This document shows positions 41,049-50,431 of a stretch of 55,413 nucleotides of DNA, one piece after another (position 1 is the first letter of the stretch; the number at the start of each line of letters is the position of its first letter). Position numbers and translations under genes: made by a program. Below the pieces are notes generated by a model, which made no database searches, was not told the DNA's origin, and saw nothing but the letters and a program-made list of their open reading frames with translations. Source of the stretch: a virus; IMG/VR virus record IMGVR_UViG_3300034027_000007, positions 1 to 55,413 of that record; one strand, given 5' to 3'.

Positions 41049-42208
41049 TGCTAACAAATAACATATTAAAACCGAGCGTAAAACTTACAATAGAGGAACG
41101 TTACACGATAACAGTAGAGCAAAATAATTCTAATGCCGATGTATTCGATCGAATCTATAACATAGAATCCGACAAAATAGATATTGAATATAACAACGAA
41201 GGCAACAATACCTCAACGCTAAGACTTATAGTTCGATCGTCTCCAAATATTTTTAATAATGAATGGATACCCAAACCATTACAATACATCAAGTGTCAGT
41301 TTTACTATGTGGGTGACAGCGTAACACTCAATGCTGGCAATTTTCAAATAGAATCAGTTAGAGAGCGTATTGGCAACGCTTACGACACGTTAGAGATCCG
41401 GGCGATATCTGTGCCTATTATTGGCAGGATGTACGAAAAAAAGAATCTAAGTTTTAACAATGTTTCGTTGGAAGTATTGCTGAGAGATAAGGCTTTAGGT
41501 TTGAACTTATCGCCAAAGATTCAAGTGCCAGAATTGTTTATAAATGCCAATCAAGTAGAGCAAAGCGATTTAGATTTTTTAAGGACGCTTGCCGAGCAGT
41601 GGGGGTTTAATTTCACCATAGATAACGGCTCGCTAGTGATGGCGGGCGATGCCTATTTTAGAACAGTGCCTGCTATTTTAACTATGAGCAGAAGCGAGTA
41701 TAAAAGTCTCGATTTAGAACACACAGGCTATAACACTTATGCTAGCTGTGATGTTAGTTACAATTGGTTGGGTGAAAACAAAACCCTAAATGTGAAAGAT
41801 TGGGGGGTATTCACTGATAATTTAATTTCTTTGCGTTCTAGCCGCCGATTAGATCACGAGATGAAATTTCCAGTAGTCAGCCCCTACCATGCCGCTTATG
41901 CAGGATTGGAAAAATTGATTAGGGTAAACAACGGACAAATTAAGGGGACGCTAACAGCAATAGGGCGACCCGAATTAGTAGCACTCAACAATATTGAAAT
42001 ACTCGGCAACCGCTTCAACGGCAAGTATCAGATCGAGTCAGCCGTACACAGGTTTAACACTTCTGACGGTTGGCGCTGCGAGTGTAAGATAAGATGGTTG
42101 CCCAAACGCGCCGGCCCTGTACAATTCACCTGGTATGATATGTTAGAGATTGCCAGAGGTTCGATTGTAGGTTTCGGTATTGATATACCCGGAATTCCCG
42201 GAATATAA
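41048..42208 (+). CDS. Tail protein D (P2 gpD-like, 386 aa)
   Basis: LNAGNFQIESVRERIGN, DTLEIRAISVPIIG, SDLDFLRTLAEQWGFNFTID and a late KYQIESAVHRFNTSDGWRCECKI fit the gpD (late control D/hub) family, with the expected length of near 390. It forms the tail hub with the tube and spike. The start overlaps the previous stop by 1 nt. Confidence 0.8.
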   Translation: MLTNNILKPSVKLTIEERYTITVEQNNSNADVFDRIYNIESDKIDIEYNNEGNNTSTLRLIVRSSPNIFNNEWIPKPLQYIKCQFYYVGDSVTLNAGNFQIESVRERIGNAYDTLEIRAISVPIIGRMYEKKNLSFNNVSLEVLLRDKALGLNLSPKIQVPELFINANQVEQSDLDFLRTLAEQWGFNFTIDNGSLVMAGDAYFRTVPAILTMSRSEYKSLDLEHTGYNTYASCDVSYNWLGENKTLNVKDWGVFTDNLISLRSSRRLDHEMKFPVVSPYHAAYAGLEKLIRVNNGQIKGTLTAIGRPELVALNNIEILGNRFNGKYQIESAVHRFNTSDGWRCECKIRWLPKRAGPVQFTWYDMLEIARGSIVGFGIDIPGIPGI

Positions 42209-42216
42209 GAGGCAAT

Positions 42217-42510
42217 ATGAGCGCGTTTAAATTGGGTCAGATAGGATCTGAAGTAGCCGGAATTGATGACATCTTGCAGCAGTTGCAAGTGCTTTTTATG
42301 ACCGAAAAAGGAAGTTTACCCGGCGATCCTAATTACGGCTTAGCAATCAGTCAATACATACCTTATAGGGATGAATCTAAGCCTTTAATCATAGGTGAAA
42401 TAATGAACGCGATCGGGCGTTACCAATCAAGCATTAGAGTGCAAAAAATCGAGTTTGAAGGCGAGCGAGTGACTGTAAGGATTGAAGGTATAGGCACAAT
42501 AACGATTTAA
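42217..42510 (+). CDS. Baseplate wedge protein gp25/gpW-like (97 aa)
   Basis: IDDILQQLQVLFMTEKGSLPGDPNYGL is the conserved gp25-family start; VEFEG-like IEFEGERVTVRIEG closes it. Size fits. It works with baseplate J and tail protein I, which are encoded at 21.7-25.0 kb on the other strand. Confidence 0.85.
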   Translation: MSAFKLGQIGSEVAGIDDILQQLQVLFMTEKGSLPGDPNYGLAISQYIPYRDESKPLIIGEIMNAIGRYQSSIRVQKIEFEGERVTVRIEGIGTITI

Positions 42511-42532
42511 TTCCCGATTTTCCGTTATCTTG

Positions 42533-42573
42533 TGGTAAGATAAGGTGTGCAGGCAGGGTCGCACGACCGACCC
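42533..42573 (+). promoter_or_regulatory. GATAAGG word and hairpin before the three-paralogue block
   Basis: GTGGTAAGATAAGGTGTG (42532-42549) is followed by a hairpin GGGTCG-CACGAC-CGACCC (42556-42573; the loop and right arm share a base). The ATG at 42621 follows. A promoter is likely but no clear -10 is seen. Confidence 0.45.
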
Positions 42574-42620
42574 CTCACCAGCCCGCACCGCATACACAAG
42601 TTTAGAGGAAAGCTAAACCC

Positions 42621-43232
42621 ATGTCTGACCATTGTACACCGCAATCGATGCCGAGGACAGTAACGATCGGTACTGCTCAATATTGCGTCAGGGTTCAAGG
42701 CTATAATTTTTTAGCTCAACCCCCGCATTCTAATTTTGTCCTGAAAACCTTTATCGAGGTTGTAAGCAGCGGCAACCATCCCCAACTACTCGGATCGCTG
42801 GCTAGCCTCAGCGACCCAATCCACCCAAACCCAGACTTGCGAAAAATTCCGGTATTTTCTCGGATCGATGCTCAAATGTATCACTCGAAACGAGCCGTTT
42901 ATATTGGGGCTGACGGTTTCCAACAAGCTACAAACGATCTGGCCGCCATCTCTGATTATGCTTTAGCTCAAAGCATAAATTATTACATCATTCAGCACTT
43001 TGAAAGCACTATTCTGCTGCTGTTAAGAATGTATGACTCGCTTAATAAGAAGTGGTACACAGTCAAGCAGATCGACGCCAAAAGGGAGGATTTCAAGGAC
43101 GGCAAACCGCCTTTAACGTACAGATGGGATAATATCTTGTTCGATCAGTCTTCAGTGATTAATGATAGCGGAATTAGTCACATTATCTATGTGCCGAGTG
43201 AAATTAAGTTGAGGCAAAACAATGCTAATTAA
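42621..43232 (+). CDS. Hypothetical protein, family A copy 1 (203 aa)
   Basis: It is a paralogue of the next gene: both contain P-V-F, Y-x4-R-A-V-x2-G-x2-G, Y-Y, KPPL-x-Y-x-W and DSG-x-SHIIY in the same order. Function unknown; the beta-rich C-terminal part suggests a structural or accessory virion protein. It overlaps the next gene by 11 nt. Confidence 0.8.
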   Translation: MSDHCTPQSMPRTVTIGTAQYCVRVQGYNFLAQPPHSNFVLKTFIEVVSSGNHPQLLGSLASLSDPIHPNPDLRKIPVFSRIDAQMYHSKRAVYIGADGFQQATNDLAAISDYALAQSINYYIIQHFESTILLLLRMYDSLNKKWYTVKQIDAKREDFKDGKPPLTYRWDNILFDQSSVINDSGISHIIYVPSEIKLRQNNAN

Positions 43233-43866
43233 TGGTCGCATTTATCGGATGATCAGCGGCAATCTTGACGAATATTCTGTGTTTGTTCAATCGTACAGAC
43301 ATTTAAAGGGCGAGCCTTTTTCTGATTCTCGAATCAAACATTTGATTGTAGTGGAGAAAATTAGCCGCACAGGGCCGCACCCGATACGCGATACTTTTAC
43401 AACAACTATCGCAGCACTGCGAGGAATTGTTAATTATAGCGGTCGAGATCCTGAGTTGTCAAATGTGCCAGTTTTTGAATCAGTCGAAAGTCCAAATTAT
43501 TTGGCAACCCGAGCGGTATTTTATGGAGAAACAGGGTTAAAACTGGCTAACGATACACTTTCCAAGTTATCTAAAACTGAATTAGGGGCGGGTGTTTTTT
43601 ACTATTTAGTTTGGAAGTACACAACTGATATTGTGATTGACTTACAAGCTTACAGCCCGATTAGTAACAGTTGGGAAACCATACAGGAAATTGAGGCGAG
43701 TTTGAATTCAGGGTGTTTCGAGAACCATAAACCACCTCTTTTTTATGTTTGGAGCGGCACAACTTTTAAAATCTGTATGCTGCTTGAAAATGACAGCGGA
43801 AACAGCCACATAATCTATAGAGAGGTGCATTGGGAACGCAAACTCGAAAACAGCGAGATAGGGTAA
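43222..43866 (+). CDS. Hypothetical protein, family A copy 2 (214 aa)
   Basis: Paralogue of the upstream gene along its whole length (ELSNVPVFESVESPNYLATRA, HKPPLFYVWSGTTF, DSGNSHIIYREV). Function unknown. A GATAGGGTAAGATAATG block spans its stop and the next start. Confidence 0.8.
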   Translation: MLINGRIYRMISGNLDEYSVFVQSYRHLKGEPFSDSRIKHLIVVEKISRTGPHPIRDTFTTTIAALRGIVNYSGRDPELSNVPVFESVESPNYLATRAVFYGETGLKLANDTLSKLSKTELGAGVFYYLVWKYTTDIVIDLQAYSPISNSWETIQEIEASLNSGCFENHKPPLFYVWSGTTFKICMLLENDSGNSHIIYREVHWERKLENSEIG

Positions 43867-43870
43867 GATA

Positions 43871-44173
43871 ATGTCAAACAACGGACAAGGCAAACCGAAA
43901 GTTTACACGATTAAGGTTGTTGAGATCGACCGAAAAAACAATAAATGGTATACCGTACATACTGACACTATAGAGGCGGTGTCACCCCCTTTGACTTGGA
44001 CTTGGCAGGATCGGGAATACGTTTTAAAGGCAGCAGTTAAGCCCGCTGTTGGGATTATTTGCTATTACCACCGGGAAGGCAGCAGATTTTTTGTGGTCAG
44101 AGATCCGGTGATTTGGTCAGAGATTTCTAAGCTCATAACCATCATGGCAGGGGGTCAAGATGAAGTGCATTAA
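43871..44173 (+). CDS. Hypothetical protein, family A short copy (100 aa)
   Basis: It matches only the C-terminal third of the two upstream genes (NNKWYTVHTDTIEAVSPPLTW versus KKWYTVKQ ... KPPLTYRW). It starts 4 nt after their stop and overlaps the next gene by 14 nt. It may be a truncated copy or a separate single-domain form. Confidence 0.7.
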   Translation: MSNNGQGKPKVYTIKVVEIDRKNNKWYTVHTDTIEAVSPPLTWTWQDREYVLKAAVKPAVGIICYYHREGSRFFVVRDPVIWSEISKLITIMAGGQDEVH

Positions 44174-44732
44174 ATGTCTAGAGCGCTTTGATTTCATCAA
44201 GACAGCCCGAGAAACGGGGGAGCCGCCAGAATGGCAAACTTGCCCTCTGCCGCCGCTGAGAAACTGCGAATCGGACGTAATATCACTTTGGTCTAACTGG
44301 TGCGATTATTGCTTCTGCGACCTACCGCTAAAGGAGCGCTGGCCCAAGTGTACCCCCGCAGATTTAGAGCGAGCGGATCTAATCCTTAACCGAAGGCTTT
44401 ATGAGTTGCGTGACGCCCGGTTAGCAAAGGAAAACCCCAAACCGCAACCGGCCCCAGAGGTCAAGCCACCCGAACCGCAACCAGTGCCAGAAATCAAGCC
44501 GGCCAAGTCGAAAGCCGCACCGCCGCCTAAAGCGAAAGCCGCGCCGCCACCTAAAGCGACTAAGCCCAAATCTAAAGGCAAGAAAGGCACGGCTAACAGC
44601 GCTTTAAAGCCGGGGGAAGTGCCGATCGAGTACCAATTCGCGGGCGAGCTATTCTCGCGGCTGTACGGCGAAAAATCAGCCGCTGAGGGTGATAAACCAG
44701 CAACTGATGGCGAAACTGACATTCCGTTTTAA
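44160..44732 (+). CDS. Cys-rich protein with SSB-like C-terminal tail (190 aa)
   Basis: The first 60 residues contain nine Cys (CIKC, CPLPPLRNC, CDYCFC), probably binding zinc. The middle is a Pro-Lys-Ala linker (AAPPPKAKAAPPPKA). The last residues, DGETDIPF, match the DDIPF type tail with which SSB binds its partners. It could compete for or recruit SSB-binding enzymes. The N-terminal domain is unlike an OB fold, so it is not SSB itself. Confidence 0.65.
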   Translation: MKCIKCLERFDFIKTARETGEPPEWQTCPLPPLRNCESDVISLWSNWCDYCFCDLPLKERWPKCTPADLERADLILNRRLYELRDARLAKENPKPQPAPEVKPPEPQPVPEIKPAKSKAAPPPKAKAAPPPKATKPKSKGKKGTANSALKPGEVPIEYQFAGELFSRLYGEKSAAEGDKPATDGETDIPF

Positions 44733-44742
44733 TTACCAATAA

Positions 44743-44782
44743 GCAATAAAAAACCGCCCCTGCTTGGGCGGTTTTTTATTGC
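44743..44782. terminator. Bidirectional terminator
   Basis: A 17-bp perfect stem with a 6-nt loop (GCAATAAAAAACCGCCC and its complement) lies between the convergent Cys-rich gene and portal gene. Confidence 0.9.
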
Positions 44783-44796
44783 TGGTTAGCAATCGA

Positions 44797-46254
44797 TCAA
44801 ATAGGTATCAGGGAGCCGCCGCGACTGTCTGGCGGTCTATCATCAGACTGATTGCCCGTTTCAATCGGTGCATCGCTGAGTTTATTTGTGGGTTGCGGTG
44901 TTTCTGGCGATTTGTTCGCGGTTCCTGTGGAGTTGGCGGGTTGTGCCAGCACGGCGGCTTCACTTGCCTCTAACTTCAATTCCTCAAGCTCTCGCTCGAT
45001 ATCTGCTGTAAAACCCAATTGCTCAATAGCCGTGCGGCGAGATACCAAACCGCGATCGCGAGCCTCTAACACTAATTTTTTGTGTTCATCGCCCTGATAG
45101 ATGCGCGGTAAAATCTTTACAACTACTTTTTGTTTTACGCCTAAAAAATAGTTAGCAACAGTCAATAAATCGCTAATATAGTAACTAAATTTGCGCGAAT
45201 CGCTCCTAACTAAATTAGCAAAATCAAAGCGGCTTTGCTCTCTACTGATGCCGCTTAAAACTAAATTAGACCCTAGTATAAAAGTCTGGCTTGTTTGTTC
45301 GTATATAGACAAGCTAAAACCGCTAACAGTGTTTAAAAAGGTTTCTGGATCGCTTGGTTCTTCGATCTTTACTTCTGGTTTGGTGTAGTTTGTTATCTGC
45401 TGTTTTTCGTCTTTAAGCGGTAAGCCCTGGATGAACTGCACCACACCCGCCCCTGTTGGTAGTCCTTCCGGTCTAGGCGTAAATTTTGCCCTACCTCGGC
45501 TATCATAAGCCCATTCGCCGGGAGGTTGCGCGTTGAGGACAGATTTTTGCACCCACCCACCTTTTAACAGGTTATTTACTAACAGCGTAAGCGCTGAGTT
45601 GATTGCGTTCTGGTTTTCTTTCAGTGACTCGGTTACAAGTTGCGGCAAGTTGACCTCAACTATAGTGAAACCGCCGCCTAGATCGAGTTTTAACTGTTCC
45701 GTTACGCGCTCGCCGTCTACTGTTTCAATAACTGTTAAACCGTTCTGTAAATACTGTCTTTCGATTAACGATCTGCCGTCCTGATAATAAGCGTAATCAA
45801 ACCTATATAAAGTGTTGTCATTATTCCGATATGCTCGAACACTATGCTTGGGCGGACAGTGTACCTCTAAGGCTTCTTTTTTTGTTTCGGATGTATAAGT
45901 TTTCTGGAAATATAGCCGCAAGTAGGCCCGCCCCTCAACTTTCGCTTTGGTAGCCGCTTCCTCGAACGGGTGGCCGAACAGTCCCGAGTTTTCCCTCTCC
46001 CACTTCTGTAACAAGTCTTTCAAAAGCGGATCGACTTCGGATAAGTGGGAGGCTGAGAGCGCCGAGACGTGCCTGTTGACTACTTCCTTAATTTTGTTGC
46101 AGCTTTGAAAGTTCCGGGCGATGATCCGGGACGTGATGATATTGCTTTCTTGAGTCAAATCGAGAATGGTGCTTAGCCATTCTGTAACGAACACCTCGCC
46201 CGTGTACCAACCCCAAGCCGGGGCTTCCAGAAAATCAGGATAATTTCGATACAT
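44797..46254 (-). CDS. Portal protein (SPP1 gp6-like, 485 aa)
   Basis: Dodecameric DNA entry channel. FGHPFEEAATKAKVEGRAYLRL, LLVNNLLKGGWVQKSV, SGFSLSIYEQTSQTFIL and the C-terminal RDRGLVSRRTAIEQLGF match the portal outline. The Ser/Pro/Thr-rich last 50 residues are probably disordered. It is on the minus strand and separated from the terminase by the replication gene, which is unusual. Confidence 0.8.
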   Translation of the reverse strand: MYRNYPDFLEAPAWGWYTGEVFVTEWLSTILDLTQESNIITSRIIARNFQSCNKIKEVVNRHVSALSASHLSEVDPLLKDLLQKWERENSGLFGHPFEEAATKAKVEGRAYLRLYFQKTYTSETKKEALEVHCPPKHSVRAYRNNDNTLYRFDYAYYQDGRSLIERQYLQNGLTVIETVDGERVTEQLKLDLGGGFTIVEVNLPQLVTESLKENQNAINSALTLLVNNLLKGGWVQKSVLNAQPPGEWAYDSRGRAKFTPRPEGLPTGAGVVQFIQGLPLKDEKQQITNYTKPEVKIEEPSDPETFLNTVSGFSLSIYEQTSQTFILGSNLVLSGISREQSRFDFANLVRSDSRKFSYYISDLLTVANYFLGVKQKVVVKILPRIYQGDEHKKLVLEARDRGLVSRRTAIEQLGFTADIERELEELKLEASEAAVLAQPANSTGTANKSPETPQPTNKLSDAPIETGNQSDDRPPDSRGGSLIPI

Positions 46255-46375
46255 ATTTCTTAACCGTTTTGAGAAAGTTGGCCCGATCGATTTGTTGCGT
46301 ATTGTTCAATCTTAAGCCAGAATGAGAGTTGAGCCTGTGTTCGAGGGTTTCCCTTTAAGTGTAGGCAAAAAAAAG

Positions 46376-46500
46376 TTCTCAGAGCCGCTTCTGTCAGACT
46401 TTTATCATCGCCCCGGCAAGGGCAACAAGTCGCAAAAACGGGTAAGAACCCAAAACATACAAAAAATGAATGATTCCTTAAATTATAGCGGCTCTGAGAA
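46376..46500. repeat. 14-bp inverted repeat flanking about 97 bp
   Basis: TTCTCAGAGCCGCT (46376-46389) and AGCGGCTCTGAGAA (46487-46500) are perfect complements. They lie in the 275-bp gap between the divergent portal and replication genes. Possible roles are a replication origin element, a structured RNA, or the ends of a small inserted element. No transposase is present. Confidence 0.6.
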
Positions 46501-46529
46501 TCGATTGGCAACCCCCAAGGTCAACGATT

Positions 46530-49500
46530 ATGAGCAAATATAAATTAGCCAGCAAAAAAAATCTCTGCCCTGTGTGCGGGGCCCATAAAGATTGTAAAGA
46601 ATTACTTGGCGGCACTCAAATACTCTGGCTGTGCAAAAAACAGGGATCGTTAAACAAAGGTGAGAAAATACCCGGCACAGATCACAATATTTGGATTTGT
46701 TTAAAACCTGCTGAGGCCGCGATCTGGGCAACGATGGCGATCGCTGACGATCAGGAGATAACCCCAGAGGAACGAGCCAAGCGTAAAGCCGATTTGGACG
46801 CTCGCCAGCAAGAGGAAAAACGCAAGCGACAAGAAGCGCTCGCGATGGAGATGCCGGCCGGCGAGAGGGACGAACACTACAGAAAGATTTTTAGCCGCCT
46901 AGTCTTGACGAGCGGCGACTGTCAAAACTTGCTCGATCGGGGCTTTACTGAGGAACTATTGAGGCTGACAGGTTTTATATCTGTTGATAAGTCTCAAGTG
47001 ATTAGCGGCCTCTATCCTGACAATTTACCGGGATGCGTAGCGAGCGGCGGCAACAGTTGGCTGCAAGTTTCGGGGCCGGGTATCCTTTGCCCGTTTCCTG
47101 ATGAGCAAGGGCGGATCGTCGGTGCTCAGTTGCGGCTCAGGACTACTGGCGAGGATGAATCCCGTTATCGCTGGTTTGGTTGGAACAATGCAAGCAACTT
47201 GAACGGTGAGAAGCCGATCGCTTGTTGGGATTTTTCGCAGTCCGAGCAGCAGGATCGGATCTGGTTGGCTGAGGGTACGGGAATTAAACCCGCACTGGCT
47301 AGCTACCGATTGCGAGCACCTGTCGCGGGGGCGGCGGGGGGACTGTTTTCGAGCAGCCCCCAAAACACTCTGAGAACTCTAGAGCATCTGGCCGCTAAGT
47401 ACGGCACAAGGATGCTGGTAATGGCAGTTGACGCGGGGGACGTTGTTAATAAAGACGTGATCAAGCGGTTGCAGCGTCAGCGTAAATTCTTGCAAGATAA
47501 CGGGTATAACGTGACCTTTGCTTGGTGGGGTCAAGTTACAAAAGAGCATGATGATATTGACGAGCTAGCCGATCTAAGTGCAATCGCATACCTCGCCCCA
47601 AATCAATTCGATGCGATCGTTGCAGAAGCCAACGCACCGATAACCGATGAAGTGCGATCGCGATCGCAGTTAGTAGTGCAACCGCCGCGCCGCGATCGCA
47701 GGGAAGAAGCGCAACAGCAAGCGAAAGAAGTGAAAGAAGCGCGATCGGTGGTGCGGTTACAGCCTCCTGAGATTGAGCGTCCGAAAGGGTGGAAATCTTG
47801 GCAGAACTGCCGGAAGTTTACGCCGGACATTATACAAAGCAGTGAATTTGTAAAGTTTGACGCGCCAGAACCCGGCACAATTCTGGCTGTTAATGCTGGT
47901 TTGGGGACGGGTAAAACTAAAAATTTGGAGGATTTATTTGCACCCGGCGGTGCGTATGAAGGCAAGGGCGCGTTTGGTTTCTTTGCACGTAACAGCTTGA
48001 TCTATAATTTTATAGGCAGAATTCCATCATTCACGCATTTGAATGAGGAATTACTCATAATGCTGAGAGATCCGGGATCTCGTTTTGCATTGTGTACAAA
48101 CAGTTTAAAGAAAATTACAAACCCAGAATGGTTTGAAGGTAAGATTCTAATTATTGACGAATTCCCAGCAGTATCGCTGCACCTTGCTTGCAGTGCAACA
48201 CACCGGAAAGATCGCATACAATCTTTAGAAATATTTAAACAGGCATTTACGCTTTGCGAGTCGGTAATTATATTAGGCGGCGACCTTACCGACTGGCAGG
48301 TAGAATGGGCGGGCAAACAAGCGCCAAATAAGAAAATAGTCAAGCTTAAAAACAACGGCAAAAGACCGAGGGCAAAAGTCGAAATTTTGTTAGGAACTCC
48401 CACAAAATCGGGAAGCTTTGACAGTGCCAAATTATCGCCTTTTATTGCGCCTATTGTTAGTGCAAATCAGCCTATTACTATTTTCACTGACAGCCAAAAA
48501 CTAGGCGAGCAAATTGAATTACTATTAATTGACGCTGGTAAAAAAGGTTTAAGAATAGACTCTAAAACGGTTTATCCTAAAAGCGAGGCGAGACTCTGCC
48601 TTGATAATTGCAAGAAGTGGATTGAGGCAAATTTGCCCGATTATCTTCTCTGCTCGCCTACTTCCGAAAGCGGTGTTGATATGAATTTACCGGGCTATTT
48701 CTCTGATAGTTACGGCTTGTTTAGAGGAATTCTGGCAACCGATCAGCAGATGCAAATGATGGCGCGCAACCGCGATCCTAATTGCAACTGGCACATAAGT
48801 GTGCCTAAGCAGAGTTTTTTAAGGGGAAGCGACAAAGATTACAATTTAGACAATATCAACGCAGCAGCTAACAAATTGTTGGAGTTAGCTGAGATGGACA
48901 TCTCGCATTTACGCCTAAATAAGGACTGGTTAGGCGAGACTTTCTTACAGTACATTGAGGAAGCTCACAACGATGTCAATAACTTATTTGCTTTGAAATA
49001 CAGGGCAAAAGAAGCATTCGAGAAAGAGAATTTAAGAGAGTGCTTAATATTTGCTTTAGAGGAAGCCGGCCACGAGATAAACCAGACAGCTTATTTTGAA
49101 AATGCCAAAACGGAAGCGGAACTAAAAGCCGCTGGGGAAATGGTGAAAGACGCAACTGCCGCTCAAATCTTCCATGCGGAAGATATAACCGAGAAACAGG
49201 CAGAGGACTTAAATGCTAAGTGGGCATCGACTTGGGAAGATAGGGTGAAACTGATTAAGGCAGGCTATAAGAAGCTATTGCCGGGTATAGACGAGACAGA
49301 GTTTTGGAATAAAGAATTTATCAAGTTTCTGAAGTACGATCACCCTAAAGCGATAGCCGGGGCTGAGTTGCTGTACCTGTTCAAGAATCCCGATTTGGCA
49401 AATAAGAAGCAACACAATTTTTGGGCGAAAATAGCCACTGAGCGAGCGATTTTCTTGCCTGATATCACATCGTCTCACCTCAAGGTTAAAGCCCTGCAAT

Positions 49501-50150
49501 TCATCAATTTTGAGCGGTTTTTAGACCCTGATAAAACTTGGCACAAAAACAGCCCTGAGATTTTGGAATTGGTCAAGCTAGGGAACAGGCCGCGAGTGTA
49601 CAACGTGTTAGGGCTGTTTGTCCCCAAGTTTACAAAAGGGAAGCGCAAGGGCGAATATGATGGCATCACTTACCTGCGAAAATTGCTCGGCATGGTAGGG
49701 CTGCAATTGGGCCCGTGTCAGCAGAAGCAAGTTGAGGGCAAGCGCTTCAATGAGTACGCGCTCGATCGGGTTTGGTTGGAGAATCCTGTTAGGGTGGCGA
49801 TCGCTGACGCGGTGGCCCGGCGCTATGAAGAGTTTAGTCTCAATTGGGTGATGCCAGAAGTGCTGACAACACCCGTGCGTGACGTGTTAGAAGCCGTTGA
49901 GCCGCCAGATTTGACCAACGAGCCGGAAACTGATCCGGATGGCTTAAATTGGCGTGAGATCGAATTAGAAGTTAAAACACCTTTTGGCAAGTTGAGGGAG
50001 GGCGATCGGGTGATGCCGATCAGCCAACCGAGGCGCAAGGGCGAAAGCGAAAACTCTTGGCTGATATGGATCAAGTCTGCTGTTGGTGTGTTTTTAGTCG
50101 ATCTCGGGATGTTACAATTGTATTTTGAGATGCTCCCGCCCACAGTTTAG
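46530..50150 (+). CDS. Primase-helicase replication protein (1206 aa)
   Basis: Probable replication initiator. Residues 13-35 hold a Cys cluster (CPVCGAHKDC ... WLC) like primase zinc fingers. Residues about 180-345 are a TOPRIM-like (DUF3854-like) domain: IWLAEGTGIKPAL (catalytic Glu type) and MLVMAVDAGD. A linker at 360-415 is rich in HIP1 octamers. The helicase has Walker A VNAGLGTGKT (K462), Walker B ILIIDEFP (D543, E544), SPTSESGVD and a late motif QQMQMMARNRDP. A C-terminal region of about 440 residues is unknown. N15 RepA is likewise a single large primase-helicase, so the pair of this gene and the resolvase parallels N15. Confidence 0.8.
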   Translation: MSKYKLASKKNLCPVCGAHKDCKELLGGTQILWLCKKQGSLNKGEKIPGTDHNIWICLKPAEAAIWATMAIADDQEITPEERAKRKADLDARQQEEKRKRQEALAMEMPAGERDEHYRKIFSRLVLTSGDCQNLLDRGFTEELLRLTGFISVDKSQVISGLYPDNLPGCVASGGNSWLQVSGPGILCPFPDEQGRIVGAQLRLRTTGEDESRYRWFGWNNASNLNGEKPIACWDFSQSEQQDRIWLAEGTGIKPALASYRLRAPVAGAAGGLFSSSPQNTLRTLEHLAAKYGTRMLVMAVDAGDVVNKDVIKRLQRQRKFLQDNGYNVTFAWWGQVTKEHDDIDELADLSAIAYLAPNQFDAIVAEANAPITDEVRSRSQLVVQPPRRDRREEAQQQAKEVKEARSVVRLQPPEIERPKGWKSWQNCRKFTPDIIQSSEFVKFDAPEPGTILAVNAGLGTGKTKNLEDLFAPGGAYEGKGAFGFFARNSLIYNFIGRIPSFTHLNEELLIMLRDPGSRFALCTNSLKKITNPEWFEGKILIIDEFPAVSLHLACSATHRKDRIQSLEIFKQAFTLCESVIILGGDLTDWQVEWAGKQAPNKKIVKLKNNGKRPRAKVEILLGTPTKSGSFDSAKLSPFIAPIVSANQPITIFTDSQKLGEQIELLLIDAGKKGLRIDSKTVYPKSEARLCLDNCKKWIEANLPDYLLCSPTSESGVDMNLPGYFSDSYGLFRGILATDQQMQMMARNRDPNCNWHISVPKQSFLRGSDKDYNLDNINAAANKLLELAEMDISHLRLNKDWLGETFLQYIEEAHNDVNNLFALKYRAKEAFEKENLRECLIFALEEAGHEINQTAYFENAKTEAELKAAGEMVKDATAAQIFHAEDITEKQAEDLNAKWASTWEDRVKLIKAGYKKLLPGIDETEFWNKEFIKFLKYDHPKAIAGAELLYLFKNPDLANKKQHNFWAKIATERAIFLPDITSSHLKVKALQFINFERFLDPDKTWHKNSPEILELVKLGNRPRVYNVLGLFVPKFTKGKRKGEYDGITYLRKLLGMVGLQLGPCQQKQVEGKRFNEYALDRVWLENPVRVAIADAVARRYEEFSLNWVMPEVLTTPVRDVLEAVEPPDLTNEPETDPDGLNWREIELEVKTPFGKLREGDRVMPISQPRRKGESENSWLIWIKSAVGVFLVDLGMLQLYFEMLPPTV
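47654..47699. repeat. HIP1 octamer cluster
   Basis: GCGATCGC occurs at 47654-47661, overlapping at 47660-47667, and at 47692-47699, within the linker between the primase and helicase parts. HIP1 is a hallmark of cyanobacterial genomes. Confidence 0.8.
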
Positions 50151-50158
50151 GAGTCAGA

Positions 50159-50431
50159 ATGGAACGGCATAAAATGCGGTTGGTAAGGAACCGCAGAACG
50201 CTCAATAGCGAGCAAATAACGTATGAATCAGTTTTAGCAGATGCCTTAAAAGGTATCTCTGAGGGTGTGGTTGTATTGTGCGATATTATGCACAATGCAG
50301 AGTCAGATAAAGATAGAATAGCCGCAGTCAACGGGTTACTGAATATCGGAGTAAAACTCGCGGGGGTTGCTGTTGTTGAACAGTTGCCGCTGTTAAAAAA
50401 GTTAGAGGAAGATGTCAGGAAATCTGCATAA
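50159..50431 (+). CDS. Putative terminase small subunit (90 aa)
   Basis: It lies directly before and overlaps (20 nt) the large terminase gene, as small subunits do. The N-terminus is basic (MERHKMRLVRNRRT) and the rest is helical (ALKGISEGVVVLCDIMHNAE, LLNIGVKLAGVAVV). No classical terminase-small helix-turn-helix is evident, so the call rests on position. Confidence 0.5.
   Translation: MERHKMRLVRNRRTLNSEQITYESVLADALKGISEGVVVLCDIMHNAESDKDRIAAVNGLLNIGVKLAGVAVVEQLPLLKKLEEDVRKSA

Noticed and set aside
46260-46511. 83-aa minus-strand ORF and 73-aa plus-strand ORF between portal and replication genes
   Set aside because: Both cover the 14-bp inverted repeat, overlap each other, lack ribosome binding sites and have poor protein-like composition.
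47654-47699. HIP1 cluster as a specific regulatory site
   Set aside because: GCGATCGC is scattered over cyanobacterial genomes and here lies in a coding linker; it shows host origin rather than a local signal.
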